From positions 310,001 through 374,000 of the forward strand of contig NZ_JAFLJM010000002.1 of NCBI RefSeq assembly GCF_017745675.1: 64,000 bases of DNA, read 5' to 3'. This document shows positions 37,384 to 46,885 of this stretch, piece by piece. Within the stretch, counting starts at the first letter, position 1. Each line of letters opens with the position of its first letter. The translations under genes were made by a program, and so were the position numbers. This stretch comes from Alkalihalobacillus sp. BA299. Its GTDB lineage: Bacteria; Bacillota; Bacilli; Bacillales; Bacillaceae_F. Below the pieces are notes generated by a model. The model did not search any database. It was not told the DNA's origin and worked only from the letters and a program-made list of their open reading frames with translations.

Positions 37384-38643
37384 TTAGTTATTAGAACCGT
37401 TTCGAATTAATGTAAAGCCTTTTTTAGTAAGTTCTGAACAATTTAATATATTTCTTGTATCATAAACATTAGCACTGCTCATCTTTTCTTTCACTAAGTT
37501 AAAGTCTATCTCCTTAAAAGCATTATGATCCGTAAGCACCACTAATAAGTCTGAGCCGTCAACCGCCTCTTCAAGAGTTTCAACCTTACCATCCATTTCT
37601 TGTTTTACTAGTGGATCATAAATTTTTATTTGAATATTGTTATTTTTCTTTAGCTCTTTTATTACTTCAAGAGAAGGACTCTCTCTCATATCATCAATAT
37701 TTCCTTTAAATGCAAGTCCTAAAATTGTAACTACCGGATTTACAATTTCTTTAACAATACTTTGCGCCTTATAAGCAACGTGAACTGGCGTTGTTTCATT
37801 TATATCACGAGACATAGAAATCAACTTTGATTCCTCTGGTGCTTGTTCGATAATAAACCACGGATCAACAGCAATACAATGTCCCCCTACACCTGGTCCT
37901 GGCTTATGAATATTTACACGTGGGTGGCAATTAGCTAAATCGATTGCTTCCCATACGTTAAATCCAACTTTCTCGGCAATTCTCGCTAGTTCATTAGCAA
38001 AAGCAATATTAACATCTCGGTACGTATTTTCCATGAGTTTAACCATTTCAGCTGTTGTTGAATCAGTGACATGAATGGTCCCCTTAACGAATTTTTTATA
38101 CAAATCAACCGTCAATTGGGATGATTTCTCATTGATTCCTCCTACAATACGATCATTTGAAACAAGTTCTTCAAATAGCTTTCCTGGTAACACGCGTTCA
38201 GGAGAGTGAGAAATAAATACCTCTTCTCCAATTACTAAACCGCTTCTCTCTAATATTGGGATTAAAACATTTTCAACAGTTTTCGGTGGAACAGTTGATT
38301 CTAATATGACTAAATTGCCACTCTTTACATACGGCAAAATCATTTCAGTTGCACTTGCCACATAGTCTAAATTAGCAGTTTTATCTCCTTTAATTGGCGT
38401 AGGAACGGCAATAATGTACGCATCTGCATGTTCCGGCTCAGTAGAAAATGTTAAATTCCCCGCATCTATAACTTCAACCATCATTTCGATTAAACCAGGC
38501 TCTTCAATGTGTAATTCCTTTTCCTGCAACATTTTAACTACTTTATCATTAACATCGACACCATGCACCTTCACACCATGTTTAGCAAACATAACAGCTG
38601 TTGGTAAACCTATATATCCAAGTCCCATTACACAAAGTTTCAT
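37384..38643 (-). CDS. UDP-N-acetylhexosamine 6-dehydrogenase (WecC-type)
   Basis: The protein has 419 residues of the UDP-glucose/GDP-mannose dehydrogenase family. The NAD fold begins LCVMGLGYIGLPTAVMFAKH. The central domain has LMENTYRDVNIAFANELARI and the catalytic Cys in GPGVGGHCIAVDPWF. The C-terminal domain has VTILGLAFKGNIDDMRESPS. The NELARI/VGGHCIAVDPWF pattern is closest to UDP-ManNAc dehydrogenases, so the product is probably UDP-ManNAc uronate; UDP-GlcNAc or UDP-Glc are alternatives. No 2-epimerase lies in the window, so UDP-ManNAc would come from elsewhere. It gives the polymer its acidic character. Confidence 0.9.
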   Translation of the reverse strand: MKLCVMGLGYIGLPTAVMFAKHGVKVHGVDVNDKVVKMLQEKELHIEEPGLIEMMVEVIDAGNLTFSTEPEHADAYIIAVPTPIKGDKTANLDYVASATEMILPYVKSGNLVILESTVPPKTVENVLIPILERSGLVIGEEVFISHSPERVLPGKLFEELVSNDRIVGGINEKSSQLTVDLYKKFVKGTIHVTDSTTAEMVKLMENTYRDVNIAFANELARIAEKVGFNVWEAIDLANCHPRVNIHKPGPGVGGHCIAVDPWFIIEQAPEESKLISMSRDINETTPVHVAYKAQSIVKEIVNPVVTILGLAFKGNIDDMRESPSLEVIKELKKNNNIQIKIYDPLVKQEMDGKVETLEEAVDGSDLLVVLTDHNAFKEIDFNLVKEKMSSANVYDTRNILNCSELTKKGFTLIRNGSNN

Positions 38644-38656
38644 TTTTCTTTCTCCT

Positions 38657-39952
38657 TTATTTTAAAAAGTTATAAATTTTATGAAGCTTTCCTTCTTCTA
38701 TATCCCAATGGTGAAGTAAAGCAGCTTCTTTTGTATTTCCTTGTAATTCCTTATATAGTTCTTCATTATTGATTAATGTATTAATCGATTTTGCTACCAT
38801 TTCAAGATCATCTGGATTAACTATTAACCCGATATGACTTGATGAAACGACCTTCCTAATTTCAGGTAGATCACTTGCCACTACTGGAAGTCCAGCCATT
38901 AAATATTCATGAATTTTATTCGAACAAGCTGAGTAATGATTAAAACAAGTATTTTGCAGTAGCTGCATTCCTATATCAGCAGATGCGGTATAGGTTAATA
39001 GTTCTTCGTTTGGAACAGCGTCGATAAATCTTGTTCGGTCTTCTACCTTTAATTCTTTTGCTAATGCTATGATTTTAGGTTTCAAAGAACCATTTCCTAA
39101 AAAAATAAAAATTCCTTTAGGAACAAGTGGAATACAACGTATGATATTTTCAAGGCCTCTATCTCGTTGAATGCCTCCTTGATAGAGAACTATCGGTTCA
39201 TCTATGCTGATATTGCATTGTTTTCGAAGTTTATCTGTTTTTGAAACATATTGTAGTGGCGGTACGTTTCTTATAACCGTTGGAACCGGAATATTGTACT
39301 GCTCGCTAAAAAATTCAGCCCTCGTATCATTTGTAGTAATAACGTGATCCACTCTTCTAATTAAAAAGCTTTCTATCTTTGTCCAAAGCCTTTTATTTTT
39401 CCACCCTGCTCGGTCTGTTGAGACTTCATGAGCATCATATACAATTTTTGCACCTTTTATTTTAGCGACTAAATATGTCGGGACTAATGTATTTAAATCA
39501 TGTGCATGATATATTGTAGCATCTTGTTTCATCGCATATAAAAAAAAACGAATATTAATCATTGTTTTTGGAATCAACCCGTAAACAGATTTAAGGATCG
39601 ATCTTATCCTTTTTTTTATAGGATTTGATTTCTTTTCGGTATTTATGTGATGAACATGATTTGATTTGATACTATTGGAAGAAGGTACTTGACTCAGTTC
39701 TTTCTTTTTTAAAATCGTTCTATCGATGCGAATAATATTTATACTATCTTTTTCCTCATGTTTCTTTGTTCTTTTCGGTTCAAAGACAGCGATAACTGTC
39801 ACCTTTTTCCCAAGCTTAATTAAGCTTTTCGCTTCCTTCGTAACTCTTGCATCTGTCTCGAATGTATTCCAGACTACCATACACACTTTATCAGCTGTGG
39901 AGTGTTTTTCTTCATTACTTTTGCGATGTTCTGAAATAAATCGTTTAAACAT
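38657..39952 (-). CDS. GT4-family glycosyltransferase
   Basis: The protein has 431 residues. The N-terminal domain has AHDLNTLVPTYLVAKIKGAK and IVYDAHEVSTDRAGWKN; the donor domain has VLYQGGIQRDRGLENIIRCI, FIFLGNGSLKP and NHYSACSNKIHEYLMAGLPV in the EX7E position. It is a paralogue of the neighbouring gene at 39986, sharing the HDLNTL motif and the donor-domain pattern. A basic stretch (IKKRIRSILKSVYG) about residue 110 may help membrane contact. The tandem pair probably adds successive sugars. Confidence 0.87.
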   Translation of the reverse strand: MFKRFISEHRKSNEEKHSTADKVCMVVWNTFETDARVTKEAKSLIKLGKKVTVIAVFEPKRTKKHEEKDSINIIRIDRTILKKKELSQVPSSNSIKSNHVHHINTEKKSNPIKKRIRSILKSVYGLIPKTMINIRFFLYAMKQDATIYHAHDLNTLVPTYLVAKIKGAKIVYDAHEVSTDRAGWKNKRLWTKIESFLIRRVDHVITTNDTRAEFFSEQYNIPVPTVIRNVPPLQYVSKTDKLRKQCNISIDEPIVLYQGGIQRDRGLENIIRCIPLVPKGIFIFLGNGSLKPKIIALAKELKVEDRTRFIDAVPNEELLTYTASADIGMQLLQNTCFNHYSACSNKIHEYLMAGLPVVASDLPEIRKVVSSSHIGLIVNPDDLEMVAKSINTLINNEELYKELQGNTKEAALLHHWDIEEGKLHKIYNFLK

Positions 39953-39985
39953 ACTTTTATTAACACTCCTTTTTCAAGCACTCAA

Positions 39986-41203
39986 TCATGATAAGCTTTT
40001 ATAAGCGTTGACTAGCTTTTGCCCTTCTTCTTCCCAAGTAATCAAGGTTCTTTTTTTACGACAAGTTTCTTTATAAAAATCATAATTTTCCATTATATAT
40101 TCGATTCCACGTTTTATTTCTGCTGGACTTTCCTCAACACATATTCCAATCTCCTCAGGCTCGATGATATAGCTTTTTCCAGGGTGGTTTGAGGCTACCA
40201 TCGGAATGCCAGCTAATAAATATTCAAAGATCTTATTAGGTGTTGATAAATAGTTGTTTAGGCTATTATTCTGGTACATGACCAAGCCGATATCAGCCTG
40301 TTTCGTGTACCAGAGTATATCCGCAGAAGGAACTTGATCATGAAAAAACACCCTCGCAGATAAACCGAGTTGGAGAACAGCGTCAACCAAGTTCTGCTTT
40401 ATTGTTCCCTCACCCAACAACACTAACTTATAATGGTCGGGCAACTCCTTTAGCGCTTGAATACAATCTTCTATTCCGCGATTAGGGTTCATCCCGCCTT
40501 GATAAATTAAGATAATATCATCATCAGTTAGATTGAACTTTTCCCTCCAGTAATTCTTCGACAGTTCTTCCACTAGTTTGGCTTTTTCTACTAATGGGAT
40601 GTTTTGAATAACTGTTGTCGGCACTTGCCCATAGCGGGTTTCAAACTCCGCTTTGACATATGGATTAACGACAATTAAATGATCGATTTTCTTCATTAGA
40701 GATCTCTCTAATTTGTAGCCAATCTTTTGATCAAATGCTGTCCTACCTGCCATTTCATTATATAGTTCATGTGAATCATAAATTAGCTTTGCTTCCTTGT
40801 CTTTTGACAGCCAATGTCCTATTGGCAATGTATTTAAATCATGGCAATGGATGACATCAACATTTTGGTTGCTTAAGCTTTGTTTTATTTTATTATAAAA
40901 GGCTTTCGTCACCGCCACTTCTTTCACTAACTTGATCATCGGAGATCGAACGATTGCCTTGATCATGTTCACTTTTCTGCTGCTTGTTGCTGTGCCGCTT
41001 CCATTCATCTTCATCTTTGCTGACTTTGTGAATAAAGCCAGTCTGCGGATAACGATATTCCCATGTAAGGAAGGCAATGTTTTTTCATGCTCCTTAACGC
41101 AAAAAATCGTGACTTGATATCCCCCTTCAGCTAAGGCTATTGCTTCTCGCTGCACTCTAGCATCATAAAGAATGTCTTTGAAAAGTACCATCACGACGTT
41201 CAT
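39986..41203 (-). CDS. GT4-family glycosyltransferase
   Basis: This 405-residue enzyme is paralogous to the gene at 38657. Motifs are DVIHCHDLNTLPIGHWLSKD, LIYDSHELYNEMAGRTAF, LIYQGGMNPNRGIEDCIQAL and LSTPNKIFEYLLAGIPMVAS. It overlaps the ABC exporter ATPase gene by four bases, which couples synthesis to export. It is presumed to act at the cytoplasmic membrane face on lipid-linked glycan. Confidence 0.87.
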   Translation of the reverse strand: MNVVMVLFKDILYDARVQREAIALAEGGYQVTIFCVKEHEKTLPSLHGNIVIRRLALFTKSAKMKMNGSGTATSSRKVNMIKAIVRSPMIKLVKEVAVTKAFYNKIKQSLSNQNVDVIHCHDLNTLPIGHWLSKDKEAKLIYDSHELYNEMAGRTAFDQKIGYKLERSLMKKIDHLIVVNPYVKAEFETRYGQVPTTVIQNIPLVEKAKLVEELSKNYWREKFNLTDDDIILIYQGGMNPNRGIEDCIQALKELPDHYKLVLLGEGTIKQNLVDAVLQLGLSARVFFHDQVPSADILWYTKQADIGLVMYQNNSLNNYLSTPNKIFEYLLAGIPMVASNHPGKSYIIEPEEIGICVEESPAEIKRGIEYIMENYDFYKETCRKKRTLITWEEEGQKLVNAYKSLS

Positions 41204-41952
41204 TTTTGCGGCTTCCTTTTCATGAACTCCTCATATTTCGCAACAATTTCATTCGTACCGCCCACATCATATTGTTCGCCAAGGTGAATCCAAACGACTC
41301 GATCACAGATACTTCTTACAAGACTGGCAGAGTGTGAAATTAGGATCACCGTTCGATTGTCTTTGATTTTCTTCAAAATTGCATCCTTGCACTTTCGTTG
41401 GAATGCACTGTCACCAACCCCCAATACTTCATCAATGAGAAGGATTTCAGGATCTAACGTAATAGCTGTTGAGAAAGCCAATCTTGATTTCATCCCTGAG
41501 GAATAGGTTCTGACAGGCTTATAAACGAAATCGCCTAACTCTGAGAACTCAACGATTTCATCTAGTAAAGCATCTATTTCATGTTTTTTTCTGCCTAATA
41601 GGAGCCCATTTAAATAGATGTTTTCAATTCCCGATAATTCAGGCTGAAAACCAGCTCCAAGTGAAAGAAGCACTGGGCGCGGGCCCTTCACTTTAAATTC
41701 GCCTTTATCTGGGAGCATAATCCCACTTAAAATTTTAAGAAGTGTACTTTTTCCAGAACCATTTCTGCCGACAATCCCTAACACTTCACCTGAACGCACG
41801 TCAAAATTTATCCCTTTTAATGCCCAAAATTCCTTTTTGTCTTTTTTTAACAATGACTTTAAAGGCTTTTCTTGGTTTTCGGGGTAAGAGACCCATATAT
41901 CTTTCAATTCAATAACTGTATTTTCAACTATATTTTCAACTGTATTTTCCAT
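41200..41952 (-). CDS. ABC transporter ATPase for polysaccharide/teichoic acid export (TagH/Wzt type)
   Basis: The protein has 250 residues. Walker A is GRNGSGKSTLLKIL, the signature TYSSGMKSRLAFSTAI and Walker B EILLIDEVLGVGD. The sequence KSLLKKDKKEFWALKGINFD and the YSSGM signature are typical of the polysaccharide-export subfamily. It lacks the C-terminal carbohydrate-binding domain of some Wzt proteins and the long C-terminal extension of TagH, so substrate recognition by a separate terminal sugar domain is unlikely. It pairs with the permease at 41952, whose stop it touches. Confidence 0.92.
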   Translation of the reverse strand: MENTVENIVENTVIELKDIWVSYPENQEKPLKSLLKKDKKEFWALKGINFDVRSGEVLGIVGRNGSGKSTLLKILSGIMLPDKGEFKVKGPRPVLLSLGAGFQPELSGIENIYLNGLLLGRKKHEIDALLDEIVEFSELGDFVYKPVRTYSSGMKSRLAFSTAITLDPEILLIDEVLGVGDSAFQRKCKDAILKKIKDNRTVILISHSASLVRSICDRVVWIHLGEQYDVGGTNEIVAKYEEFMKRKPQK

Positions 41953-42740
41953 TAGATCACCTTAGCATAATGATTTTCATACTTGGTTAATACTTTAAGA
42001 CTATATAATAAAATGAAAACCGAAATTATAAATAGTACTAATAACGAATTCCATTGTGGTGGCTGCTGATATAAAAAGATATTTCGATACGATGTAATCA
42101 ATGTCGTTAGTGGATTTAAATATAAAAAGGCAGCAAGCTTTTCTGGTACCCTTGAAATATCGTACATGACTGGCGATAAGTAAAACAACGTTCTACTGAT
42201 ATACTGCATCATATTTTTGATGTCCTTTATATAAACGCCAATATGAGCAAGAAGGATCATAGCTCCTAATAAAAAGATCATATGAATAAAGATAATAACA
42301 AAATAAAATATAATATTTACAGAAAAATCCACGCCGTATACCGCTAAAAAGATAAACATTACGATCGAGCCAATGAAAAACTTAACTGTATTTACTGCTA
42401 GTCTTACAGTTATAAAGATTATTTTTGGCACATAAACTTGCTGAATAATTCCTCTTTTCGATGTAATGGCATTCGCGCCATCAACCAGGCATGAAGTCGT
42501 CCACTTTAATGGTATTAAAGCTGTAAATAAAAAGACCGCATAATCTTCGCCGCCCCTTTGTAAAATAACTTGTACAAGTAGGTAAAACATTAACATGTAT
42601 AATAGAGGGTCAATAATCCACCATAGAAACCCAAAATACGTACGTGCGTTATTAGCCTTAAAGTCAGCTATAATAAAATGTTTAATTAAGTCCCTATGAT
42701 TAATTAAGTCAGAAATAACATTCCTAAGCATACTTACCAT
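41952..42740 (-). CDS. ABC transporter permease for polysaccharide/teichoic acid export (TagG/Wzm type)
   Basis: This 262-residue membrane protein has six predicted helices and the ABC2 export fold. FKANNARTYFGFLWWIIDPL in the N-terminal amphipathic region and YLSPVMYDISRVPEKLAAFL with LNPLTTLITSYRNIF near the end are the recognised signatures of the Wzm/TagG group. With the ATPase at 41200 it would carry the undecaprenyl-linked polymer across the membrane. It is the first gene of the transcript that runs to about 29950. The intergenic gap of 144 bases upstream holds a weak hairpin but no clear promoter. Confidence 0.92.
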   Translation of the reverse strand: MVSMLRNVISDLINHRDLIKHFIIADFKANNARTYFGFLWWIIDPLLYMLMFYLLVQVILQRGGEDYAVFLFTALIPLKWTTSCLVDGANAITSKRGIIQQVYVPKIIFITVRLAVNTVKFFIGSIVMFIFLAVYGVDFSVNIIFYFVIIFIHMIFLLGAMILLAHIGVYIKDIKNMMQYISRTLFYLSPVMYDISRVPEKLAAFLYLNPLTTLITSYRNIFLYQQPPQWNSLLVLFIISVFILLYSLKVLTKYENHYAKVI

Positions 42741-42835
42741 TCGTAAACTCCAATCATCTTAATGATAAAAATCCTTACTAATATTAACACAGTTATAAAA
42801 AAGATAGAATAGACAAAAATTAGATTAAGAAGTTT

Positions 42836-42870
42836 TACAAATTTCTACCCTGTAGAATAGAAATTTGTAT
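42836..42870. terminator. Weak terminator-like hairpin
   Basis: ACAAATTTCTA and TAGAAATTTGT form an eleven-base stem with a ten-base loop. The flanking U-run is poor on both strands, so termination of the GH18 gene transcript is uncertain. Confidence 0.4.
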
Positions 42871-42884
42871 ACTTTTGTCTATTA

Positions 42885-45029
42885 TTATTTACTTAATATT
42901 CTCCTTACTTCTGATTGTATGACCTGTTGTCCCCCTAAGAAATAAAGGTGTTTTGTACTTTCATCGTTCAATTCCATCCAACTTTTAATCGATGGTGGAA
43001 CTTGATTTCCTGATGTTAATAAAACCGGAGCCGATTTCGCTGCTGCAACGGAAGACCCAGGAAGCGCATCAATAAAGCTATTTCCACTCGCAAAAAATAC
43101 TTCTTCTAAAATGAAATCTTCTTTATATTTATTCACAATTTCGACACTAGTCGCATAACGATCTGACCCAGCTACTCTCTCAATATGACTTATTCCCAAG
43201 TTTTCCAATTCTAAAATGACACTATCGGAAATTGCAGTTTCCCCTCCAATAATCGTAACCTTACTTATATTATAGTCAATGATGAACTTTTTTAATGTCG
43301 AAGGGAGACTTTTTTGTTCTGTAAAAAGAATTGGTATTTGTTTTTTAGCCGCATAAGGGGCAATCGAAAGCGCATCAGGTGAGTTACTATCTCCTGTTGC
43401 TAGAAAGATCTCATTACCTTCAACTGTACTTTCAGCAATTTGAACGGCTGTATCGTAGCGATTAGCCCCTGATATTCTCGTTATGATGTACCCCATCTTT
43501 TCTAATTCTTGCTCTACTTGTGTGCTAACAGCCGTTTCTCCACCAACGATGATGATTTCCTTAGGATTTAATCGCGTTAATTCAGCTTTGATTTCCGCGG
43601 GGATTTTTGATGGGGTTACGAGTAATAATGGAGCATTGTGTTTTTTAGCTAATACACTACTTGTCAATGCATCAACGGCTACATCTCCGCGCCCGATGAC
43701 AACGGTATTGGCATTTTCCCAAGCATAATTCGATATCACTGCACTTGTTGCATAGCGATTGGCACCATGAAGCTCTGATATTTGCTTTCTAGCAACAAAC
43801 GGTTTGATCCAGCTTTCATATTCATTCCAAATTTCAGGGTTCTCTTGCCCAAGTGCCCAGCTTCCTGTCCCTTTTAAGTTGTATTTATGGACTAACTTTA
43901 CCTTTTCTTGTAGGGATGTCGCATTTTCATACCAGATGGTGTAATTCCCTGGGCTTAATGTTCGGCTTCCAAGCTGATAGGGTGATGGAATCGTTACTTC
44001 AGCACGGGGTGATTGGGCTTGGGTGTCATATGAAACTTTTCCATTAAACGCTTGTATGAGATGCTCCACCTGACTTTTCGTTATTCCTTTCCCGCCTTCA
44101 TTTAACGGCTCTCCTTCGACCCAATATCTCCCGAAAAATGGTAGGCCTAACACTACTTTTTCAGGTGGAGCGTGTTTAAGCACTTCAATAATTGACCGCT
44201 CTACCCAAGGCAGACTAGCAACTGGACCTGCCCCCTGCGGTGAGCCTTGATAACTTTCATCATACGCCATCACCATAAGGTAGTCAGAGTGTTCGGCTAA
44301 CGCCTTATAGTCATACATCCCATGCCAGCCTATTGACCATGCATTAGGATTCGCTGCAACTGCGACAGAAACTTCTTTGTCTTCAGGTAATTGCGCTCTT
44401 AACATTTTTACTAAATCGGTGAAAGCTTCTTTATCGTCTTCATTTAAACCTTCAATATCAACATTTATTCCATCTAAATCATAGTAGTTAATGGTATCAA
44501 CAATTTGTGAGACTAACAGTTCACGATTTTGTAGTGCCGCTCTTCCTTGATCTCGATTCCAATGGTTACTTAGGAAGGGAACGACTTTTACACCGCGTTG
44601 TTTCATTTCTTTTACAAATTGTTCTGGGAATGGCTGCGGAAGCTTTAAGGTTCCATCATTATTTAAGTTAAAATAACTCGGTGATACAACTTGAACCGTT
44701 CCCTTCGTTCGGTCGACAAATTGAACTTGCTGCGTTGTCGTTCCAAAATACAAATAAGACATTGTAAAATCAGCTGCCATTACTTCTGTTCTTTCCACCG
44801 GAAGTGTCATGAATAAACCCGTTCCAACGACCACGGAAATCGATGTAATTTTAACATTCTGGTACTTTTGCTTAATAATGAATTTAACATCATCGAGCAG
44901 GTCATTTTTTTCTTCTTTCAGCTTGGATAAAAACTCTAATGAGAATTCTGTCGTTTCAGGTGATAAGTAGACGACCAGTTGATAACCAAATTCCTGTTCG
45001 ATTAATTTCGTTTTCACTATTCTTTCCAT
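42885..45029 (-). CDS. Glycoside hydrolase family 18 (YaaH/SleL-like) with CWB2 anchor
   Basis: The protein has 714 residues. An N-terminal domain of about 60 residues with a hydrophobic segment (SVVVGTGLFMTLPV) resembles that of the giant LysM/GH18 protein at 55857. The GH18 barrel spans about 95-405, with VVPFLSNHWNRDQGRA, the catalytic motif DLDGINVDIEG (Glu as acid) and LMVMAYDESYQG. Three CWB2 repeats follow (SELHGANRYATSAVIS, TRISGANRYDTAVQIA, ERVAGSDRYATSVEIV). It should cleave beta-1,4 GlcNAc-containing glycan, as SleL-type enzymes do, while bound to a wall polymer. It is expressed away from the export operon. Confidence 0.92.
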   Translation of the reverse strand: MERIVKTKLIEQEFGYQLVVYLSPETTEFSLEFLSKLKEEKNDLLDDVKFIIKQKYQNVKITSISVVVGTGLFMTLPVERTEVMAADFTMSYLYFGTTTQQVQFVDRTKGTVQVVSPSYFNLNNDGTLKLPQPFPEQFVKEMKQRGVKVVPFLSNHWNRDQGRAALQNRELLVSQIVDTINYYDLDGINVDIEGLNEDDKEAFTDLVKMLRAQLPEDKEVSVAVAANPNAWSIGWHGMYDYKALAEHSDYLMVMAYDESYQGSPQGAGPVASLPWVERSIIEVLKHAPPEKVVLGLPFFGRYWVEGEPLNEGGKGITKSQVEHLIQAFNGKVSYDTQAQSPRAEVTIPSPYQLGSRTLSPGNYTIWYENATSLQEKVKLVHKYNLKGTGSWALGQENPEIWNEYESWIKPFVARKQISELHGANRYATSAVISNYAWENANTVVIGRGDVAVDALTSSVLAKKHNAPLLLVTPSKIPAEIKAELTRLNPKEIIIVGGETAVSTQVEQELEKMGYIITRISGANRYDTAVQIAESTVEGNEIFLATGDSNSPDALSIAPYAAKKQIPILFTEQKSLPSTLKKFIIDYNISKVTIIGGETAISDSVILELENLGISHIERVAGSDRYATSVEIVNKYKEDFILEEVFFASGNSFIDALPGSSVAAAKSAPVLLTSGNQVPPSIKSWMELNDESTKHLYFLGGQQVIQSEVRRILSK

Positions 45030-45132
45030 AGGAGCCTCCGAATGCAGTTGTACTTGTTAAATGTTAGTATGCTGCATTGAAAGTTTGTTCTATTCTTTAT
45101 CCGTTTAATCTTTATTGAGCTTTGTGCTCAAC

Positions 45133-45171
45133 AACAAATGCACCCTGATGTTTTCCTATCAGGATGCATTT
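45133..45171 (-). terminator. Terminator of the NlpC/P60 gene
   Basis: AAATGCACCCTGAT and ATCAGGATGCATTT form a 13-pair stem with one mismatch and a loop of eight bases. The minus strand continues with a T/G-rich run rather than a pure T tract. Confidence 0.65.
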
Positions 45172-45190
45172 GGTATGTTTTATGCAATTT

Positions 45191-46723
45191 TTAATGGATT
45201 TTTTTCGCCCCTAAATACCGCGGAGCCCAATAGCTATTGTTCATGCTCGCCACGATGACACCTGTTGATGAGCCACTATGAATAAACTGATTATTACCTA
45301 TGTATATCCCGTTATGGGAAGGACCTTTTGCGATCGTTTCAAAGAATACGAGGTCACCCACACTAGGCTTGTCCACAGATGTTCCTGCACTCCACTGCTG
45401 TGCCACTGTACGTGGTACATTCATTTCTTGTTGTTTAAAGACATATTGCACGAAGCCACTGCAGTCAAATCCACTTGGTGTAGTACCGCCCCATAAGTAA
45501 GGTGTTCCGACTAACTCAGCTGCATCGGCAAGAAGGTTCATGACCTGGAACCCTTGCTGCGTTTGTTGTGCAGGTGTCTGCGTTGAAGCTGGTTGTTGTG
45601 CGGTCTGCTTTGGTTGCTCTACTGTTCGTGCAGGTACTGTCGTGTTAGATGTTGTTGTGCCGGTATTAGATTGTGTTGGTGCTGGCTGTGTTGCAGTCGT
45701 GTTATTGTTCGCTGGCGTATTATTGCTTGTTGATGTATTTGTACTCGTATTGGCTGTCGTCGGTTGTGACGTATTTACCGCTTGCTCGAGTGCTCTAAAT
45801 GTTTGCGATCCTGCTATCCCATCTACGGTTAGACGTTGGCTTTGCTGAAACGAGAGCACCGCGACTTCCGTAATACTGCCAAAGTAGCCTGTAACTTCAT
45901 GATTAAAGTGCCCTAACCTTTTTAATGACTCTTGTAACTCTTTTACTTGCGTCCCACTTGAGCCCACTCGCAGTACTCGTGCAGGGAGCTGTACATTCCC
46001 AATTGGTTGGTTATTGTTTACGTTTTGATTTGACGACGTGGCTGTTGGTGTTTGTGTTGATACAGTTGATGATCGGGACGGTTCATTCTGTGTAGATGCT
46101 GGTGCTTTTGGATCCGTTGGCTGTTGTCCTCCGCTTGTATCAAGTAAGTGAGCGATTGTTTGTCGTCCTGCAATGCCATCGACAGTTAAACGGTTCTTTT
46201 TCTGGTACTCTTGAACTGCGCTTTGTGTGATGCGGCCGTAATAGCCTGTAACTTCGTGTTTAAAATGTCCGGCTGCTTTTAATAATTGCTGTAGTTCTGT
46301 CACGGCTTGTCCTTGTGAACCTGCACGAACCAGCCCTGTTGTTTGCGCAAGTACAGAGCTGGTTGTCGTAGTCGTCGCTGATGCGACCTTCGTCTTCGGT
46401 GCACTGAACTGCGTAGTTGAATTGAGAAGTAGATTGAGTGTGTTTGTATTTGCTATTCCGGTCGTTTGAATGCCATGTGTTTTTTGAAATTGCTTGACGG
46501 CTTCTTCTGTTATCGTTCCGTAATAACCCGTAGCTGTATGGTAATTAAAGTAGCCTTTGTTTTTTAGCACCTCTTGTAATTCTTTAACATCCGGATGACT
46601 CATTCCTTTTTTTAACGGCTGGTCACCAAGTGCCGCATCGACAACTAACGGTGCCGTTAATACTATTCCTGTCGCAAATGTAGAAGAAATAACCGCTTTT
46701 TTCACAGCCGACGTTGTACCCAT
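45191..46723 (-). CDS. NlpC/P60 cell-wall endopeptidase with three peptidoglycan-binding domains
   Basis: The protein has 510 residues. A signal peptide (1-31) precedes three PG_binding_1 domains (about 40-90, 133-195, 252-312), each with a VxELQxxLKxxGxF-type core. A Thr/Asn/Gln-rich linker (about 315-390) leads to the NlpC/P60 domain, with catalytic Cys421 in FDCSGF, His470 in PSHNGIYIG and His482 in FIHSG. It cleaves the D-Glu to diaminopimelate bond in peptidoglycan. AGGGAGG precedes the ATG. A SigD-type promoter upstream implies expression with motility and separation genes, as for LytF/CwlS. Confidence 0.94.
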   Translation of the reverse strand: MGTTSAVKKAVISSTFATGIVLTAPLVVDAALGDQPLKKGMSHPDVKELQEVLKNKGYFNYHTATGYYGTITEEAVKQFQKTHGIQTTGIANTNTLNLLLNSTTQFSAPKTKVASATTTTTSSVLAQTTGLVRAGSQGQAVTELQQLLKAAGHFKHEVTGYYGRITQSAVQEYQKKNRLTVDGIAGRQTIAHLLDTSGGQQPTDPKAPASTQNEPSRSSTVSTQTPTATSSNQNVNNNQPIGNVQLPARVLRVGSSGTQVKELQESLKRLGHFNHEVTGYFGSITEVAVLSFQQSQRLTVDGIAGSQTFRALEQAVNTSQPTTANTSTNTSTSNNTPANNNTTATQPAPTQSNTGTTTSNTTVPARTVEQPKQTAQQPASTQTPAQQTQQGFQVMNLLADAAELVGTPYLWGGTTPSGFDCSGFVQYVFKQQEMNVPRTVAQQWSAGTSVDKPSVGDLVFFETIAKGPSHNGIYIGNNQFIHSGSSTGVIVASMNNSYWAPRYLGAKKIH

Positions 46724-46805
46724 TTTTTAATCCTCCCTGAAAACCTTTTAATAGATTTATAGAGTATTAGCATTTAATTTTTACAATATTCTGCATTCTA
46801 TTTAC

Positions 46806-46833
46806 ATATCGGCACAATTCGCCTTATCTTTTA
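46806..46833 (-). promoter_or_regulatory. SigD-type promoter of the NlpC/P60 gene
   Basis: On the minus strand TAAA (complement of 46830-46833) is followed after 16 bases by a perfect GCCGATAT (complement of 46806-46813). The SigD consensus is TAAA, about 15 bases, GCCGATAT. It lies about 80 bases before the start codon, a suitable distance. Autolysins of this class are known SigD targets in Bacillus. Confidence 0.8.
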
Positions 46834-46885
46834 TTATAATGTGAAAATTTTGGTAGTAGGTTACAGGAATGTTACAAAAAAGGAG

